DNA from: Amycolatopsis oliviviridis
Lineage (GTDB): Bacteria; Actinomycetota; Actinomycetes; Mycobacteriales; Pseudonocardiaceae
Assembly: GCF_014654365.1 (NCBI RefSeq)
Contig: NZ_BNAY01000001.1
Span: 496,001-560,000, forward strand
DNA length: 64,000 bases
Reading direction: 5' to 3'
The translations under genes and the position numbers were made by a program. Below the pieces are notes generated by a model. That model ran no database searches and had not been told where the DNA came from. It saw nothing but the letters and a program-made list of their open reading frames with translations. Shown in pieces: positions 61,515 through 64,000 of the stretch (position 1 is its first letter; the number at the start of each line of letters is the position of its first letter).

Positions 61515-62660
61515 TTACTGACCGGTTTCCGTGGCCGGTCCGGTAAAAATGCCCGCTTGTCCGCGGTTGTGCCGGGCCAGCGCCACGAAAGATCGCTTGG
61601 GCTCGAACCGGTACGGTGACTCTTCGTCGTGGTGCCGTCGGCGCAGGGTTTTCACCAATCCGTACGACGCCATGTCGTAGTCGTACTCCGGCCGGGTCGG
61701 ATGATGCGGCAGGCCCGGCGCGATGAACGTGTACACGTGCGCGCCTTCGATCCCCGCCGCGCCGAACACGCGCAGCAGGCGCGCGAGGTGATCGGCCTGT
61801 TCGCGCTCGTCCCGCACAGGGCCGGGCTTGACCCGCGGTGGCTCCTGGCCGTAGTCGACGATGTCCCAGCCCATCCCGCCCGCCTGAGCGGCGCCGGTGT
61901 AGGTGCACGCGCCGAATTCCAGCACCACCACGGGCTTGTTCCACCGCCGGTACTGGGCGAGGTCCTTTGTGTACTCCGCGTCGGTGGCGAAGTACGGGTA
62001 ATAGTCGATTCCGACGATGTCGAAGAGATTCCAGTCGACCTGCTCCGCGCCGCCGATCGAGGCGTAGGTGATCCGGCCGCGGAAGTTCCGGCGCGCGACG
62101 TCGGCCGCCCGCGCGAGGAAATCGGCCAGCCGTTCCATGATCTTCGGCCATTCCTCCGGCGGGATCTCGCCGATGTTCGCGATCCGCTCCTGGAAGGTCG
62201 CGCCCGGCACGATGCCCGGGGTGAAGAGAAGGTGCTCGCAACCGGCGACGAACTTGACGTCGTCACCGTGGCGCAGCCGTTCGGCCTGGCGGGCGGATTC
62301 GGCCAGATGTGCGAGGACCTCGTCCTGCGGGTGGTCGTAGAGCCTGGGCTGGACGTACACCTCCATTCCGCGCTTCAATGCGGCGGTCGTCGTTTCGGCG
62401 AGCCTGCCGATCTCGGTGCCGAACGCGGTGATGGAGGGACAGCGAAGGACTTCGGCGATCACACGGAGCTCCTGCTCCAGCTGCCGGCGGCTCCAGCGCA
62501 CCCGGCTCAGCGGATCGCCCGCCGCGTGCAGGACCCCGGTGTCGTAGGCGACCCCTCCCCGGAGCCGCGGTCTGCCGGCCGCCTCGGCCATACCTCCGCC
62601 GAGACCCGCGACCGCCACCGCTCCCGCGACGGATTTCAAGAACGTCTTGCGAGTGATCAT
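61515..62660 (-). CDS. Secreted glycosidase-fold (TIM-barrel) protein
   Basis: 381 residues. The N-terminus ITRKTFLKSVAGAVAVAGLGGG resembles a Tat signal with Arg-Lys in place of Arg-Arg, followed by an export-type hydrophobic core. The mature part looks like a (beta/alpha)8 glycoside hydrolase: RGGVAYDTGV at strand one, LYDHPQDEVLAHLAESARQAERL, ITYASIGGAEQVDWNLFDIVGIDYYP and WNKPVVVLEFGACTY, whose Glu fits a clan GH-A nucleophile. Homologues in actinomycetes are often labelled abortive infection proteins without support. The substrate is unknown. It is divergent from the TetR gene across 39 bases. Confidence 0.75.
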   Translation of the reverse strand: MITRKTFLKSVAGAVAVAGLGGGMAEAAGRPRLRGGVAYDTGVLHAAGDPLSRVRWSRRQLEQELRVIAEVLRCPSITAFGTEIGRLAETTTAALKRGMEVYVQPRLYDHPQDEVLAHLAESARQAERLRHGDDVKFVAGCEHLLFTPGIVPGATFQERIANIGEIPPEEWPKIMERLADFLARAADVARRNFRGRITYASIGGAEQVDWNLFDIVGIDYYPYFATDAEYTKDLAQYRRWNKPVVVLEFGACTYTGAAQAGGMGWDIVDYGQEPPRVKPGPVRDEREQADHLARLLRVFGAAGIEGAHVYTFIAPGLPHHPTRPEYDYDMASYGLVKTLRRRHHDEESPYRFEPKRSFVALARHNRGQAGIFTGPATETGQ

Positions 62661-62673
62661 GACTTCCCCCGTG

Positions 62674-62689
62674 CTAGTCGCTCAACTAG
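62674..62689. promoter_or_regulatory. Near-palindrome in the divergent TetR promoter
   Basis: CTAGTCGCTCAACTAG has five paired bases at each end (CTAGT, ACTAG, the right arm offset by one) and fills the middle of the 39-base gap between the secreted protein (start 62660) and the TetR gene (start 62700). A divergent tetR gap of this size usually holds the TetR operator. Confidence 0.45.
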
Positions 62690-62699
62690 GCTACTGTTC

Positions 62700-63344
62700 A
62701 TGCAACCAGAAAATGAGTCGAGCGACCAGGGGAGGCGTTCGTTCATCGAAGAGGCCCGGCGCGGGCAGATCGTCTCGGCGGCCATCGAGACCATCGCCGA
62801 GATCGGCTACGCGAAGGCGTCCTTCGTGCAGATCGCGCGGCGGGCGGGGGTCAGCCCGGGACTGATCACGTACCACTTCGCCAAACGCGAAGAGCTGATG
62901 AAGCAGGTCATGCAGACGGTGCACGCGTCGATGGACAAGGCGCTGAGCGAGCGGGCCGAGGGGGCCGAGAGTCACGCCGCCGCGGTGCGTTCCCTGATCG
63001 AGGGCTTCGTGTTCTATTTCGCGGAGCGGCCGAAGGAGATCATCGCCATCGGTCAGATCGCTTCGGCGTCAAGGGATGCCGAGGCCGCGCGGAGCTGGTT
63101 CGAGCGGCAGAGCGCGAAGACGCTGGCCGAAATGGAGGACATGTTCCGCGAGGGACAGCGGCTCGGGGAGCTCCGGGAGTTCTCCCCGCGAGTGATGGCC
63201 GTGTCGGTCATCGCCGCGATGGAGGCGGCCCCGGCTGAACTGCTGGCGAGGCCCGACACCGATGTGGCCGCCTACGCGCGAGAGCTGGCCGACCTGTTCG
63301 AGCACGCCATGAGCCCGCCGGCGAGCGAGGCGAGGAGTTCGTAG
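62700..63344 (+). CDS. TetR-family regulator
   Basis: 214 residues. The helix-turn-helix is IVSAAIETIAEIGYAKASFVQIARRAGVSPGLITYHFAKREELMKQV, with recognition helix SPGLITYHF. The C-terminal domain (FVFYFAERPKEIIAIGQIASA) is a generic TetR ligand domain. It is divergent from the secreted glycosidase-like gene, which it probably represses together with itself. Its 3' end overlaps the convergent monooxygenase gene by 73 bases. Confidence 0.9.
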   Translation: MQPENESSDQGRRSFIEEARRGQIVSAAIETIAEIGYAKASFVQIARRAGVSPGLITYHFAKREELMKQVMQTVHASMDKALSERAEGAESHAAAVRSLIEGFVFYFAERPKEIIAIGQIASASRDAEAARSWFERQSAKTLAEMEDMFREGQRLGELREFSPRVMAVSVIAAMEAAPAELLARPDTDVAAYARELADLFEHAMSPPASEARSS

Positions 63345-64000
63345 GAGCGGCGGCGGTCGGCGTGATGGTAAAGCGGCGTCGTCACCATGATTTCGGCGGC
63401 GCCGGTCCGGTCGAGGATCGTTTGCAGTTTCGCCGTGAGGGTCTCCGTGCTTCCGGTGAGGACGGCGTCGGATCGTTTCGCGATTTCCGCGCGATCATCG
63501 GCGGTGTAAGGAAAGTCCGCCGCTTCCTCGGGGCTGGGCAGCTGGATGCGGTTCCCTCGGATCCGGCTGAGCACCTTCAGCCGCGTCGAGCCCGCGAGCC
63601 ACTCGGCGCGTTCGTCGTCCTCGGCGGCGATGACGGACACGGAGACCAGGTCGCCCTTGATCGGCGCTTCGGGGGACAGGTGATGCGCGAAGGCGTACTT
63701 GATGCCACGTTCGGCGGCGAGCGCCGCGCTTTCGGGGGAGCGGCCCAGTAGCCAGAGTTCCGGCACATTGCCGCCGAGGATGGGGATCGCCTTGACTTCG
63801 GCGTCTTCCCGGGGGTTCAGGTAATCCCGGAGTTCGTCGAGCTGAGCGCCGAAGTCTTTCGTCCTTTGTGGACTCAAGGCGGCGGAGGCGGCCTTCGAGC
63901 CGCCCGGCGCGCGTCCGATGCCGAGGTCGATCCGGTCCGGATGCAGAGCGGAGAGGGTCCCGAACTGCTCCGCGACCACGAGCGGCGCGTGATTCGGCAG
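63272..64000 (-). CDS. LLM-class flavin-dependent oxidoreductase (5' end missing)
   Basis: The C-terminal 242 residues of a bacterial-luciferase-like monooxygenase. The frame is open to base 64000, so the N-terminal 90-100 residues lie outside. VVAEQFGTLSALHPDRIDLGIGRAPGG is the typical FMN-binding middle segment, followed by PELWLLGRSPESAALAAERGIKYAFAHHLSP and the C-terminal VLTGSTETLTAKLQTILDRTGAAEIMVTTPLYHHADRRRSYELLA. This is the subgroup annotated as alkanal-monooxygenase-like (MsnO8/YvbT-type). The substrate is unknown. Confidence 0.92.
   Translation of the reverse strand: MPNHAPLVVAEQFGTLSALHPDRIDLGIGRAPGGSKAASAALSPQRTKDFGAQLDELRDYLNPREDAEVKAIPILGGNVPELWLLGRSPESAALAAERGIKYAFAHHLSPEAPIKGDLVSVSVIAAEDDERAEWLAGSTRLKVLSRIRGNRIQLPSPEEAADFPYTADDRAEIAKRSDAVLTGSTETLTAKLQTILDRTGAAEIMVTTPLYHHADRRRSYELLASLAGGLMACSNRSASSRA

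Noticed and set aside
61515..62660. Abortive-infection (phage defence) protein
   Set aside because: This label is common for homologues but nothing in the sequence supports it. An export signal and a glycosidase-like barrel fit better, and no other defence genes are present.

Overview
The window is high-GC, gene-dense actinomycete DNA with frequent GTG starts, ATGA/GTGA stop-start overlaps and strong G/C bias at third codon positions. Domain content and overall style fit the Pseudonocardiaceae, and Amycolatopsis is my best guess, inferred from style rather than from a marker gene. No tRNA, rRNA, CRISPR array, transposase or phage gene was seen. No gene-free stretch exceeds 300 bases; the largest gaps are 45255-45488, 47408-47607, 23200-23389 and 39147-39329, and each is described below.

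1-14053: the right-hand end of a siderophore gene cluster in one overlapping operon. It holds a FecCD-type iron-siderophore permease (cut by the window edge), its ATPase, a 3322-residue NRPS (C-A-T-E-C-A-T-E-C), a DHA2-family exporter and a class I DAHP synthase. The DAHP synthase and the EntF-like first condensation domain suggest an aryl-capped (2,3-dihydroxybenzoate or salicylate) peptide with D-residues.

14054-29403: mixed envelope, signalling and housekeeping genes. These are an SRPBCC protein, two tandem-duplicated lipoproteins, a response regulator with two kinase-like membrane partners, a TolB-like propeller with an MFS transporter, a secreted purple-acid-phosphatase-like enzyme, a helix-turn-helix protein, a Ser/Thr-rich surface protein ending in an LAxTG-type anchor, a DUF2268-type peptidase, a secreted alpha/beta hydrolase and a membrane protein with a winged-helix tail.

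29411-48195: catabolic block I. A GntR regulator, aldehyde dehydrogenase and GMC oxidoreductase are followed by a block controlled, I infer, by the TetR protein at 47608-48195. The palindrome CTAC-N4-GTAG recurs in four regulatory gaps: MDR dehydrogenase/amidohydrolase, SDR/aldo-keto reductase, peptide-type ABC importer/methyltransferase, and upstream of the tetR gene itself. Together these genes encode an importer, hydrolases, an amidohydrolase, a methyltransferase and several NAD(P)-dependent oxidoreductases, which looks like one uptake-and-degradation pathway for an unidentified substrate.

48237-60928: catabolic block II, an amine-oxidation cluster. It contains a copper (topaquinone) amine oxidase, two MoaF-family proteins, a YtcJ-like amidohydrolase, two SDRs, a Liv-type ABC importer with a fused LivM-LivG subunit, a SnoaL-like protein and a FeaR-like AraC activator. 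The gene set echoes enterobacterial monoamine regulons but adds a transporter and dehydrogenases.

61019-64000: a small membrane protein, a secreted glycosidase-fold protein divergent from a second TetR, and a luciferase-like monooxygenase cut by the window end.

Gene ends, mostly convergent ones, carry long near-perfect hairpins. Four of them (14642, 39157, 39258, 54202) plus one in a duplicated region (47441) share a nested core TGAANGNNNCNTTC, which suggests a dispersed intergenic repeat family.
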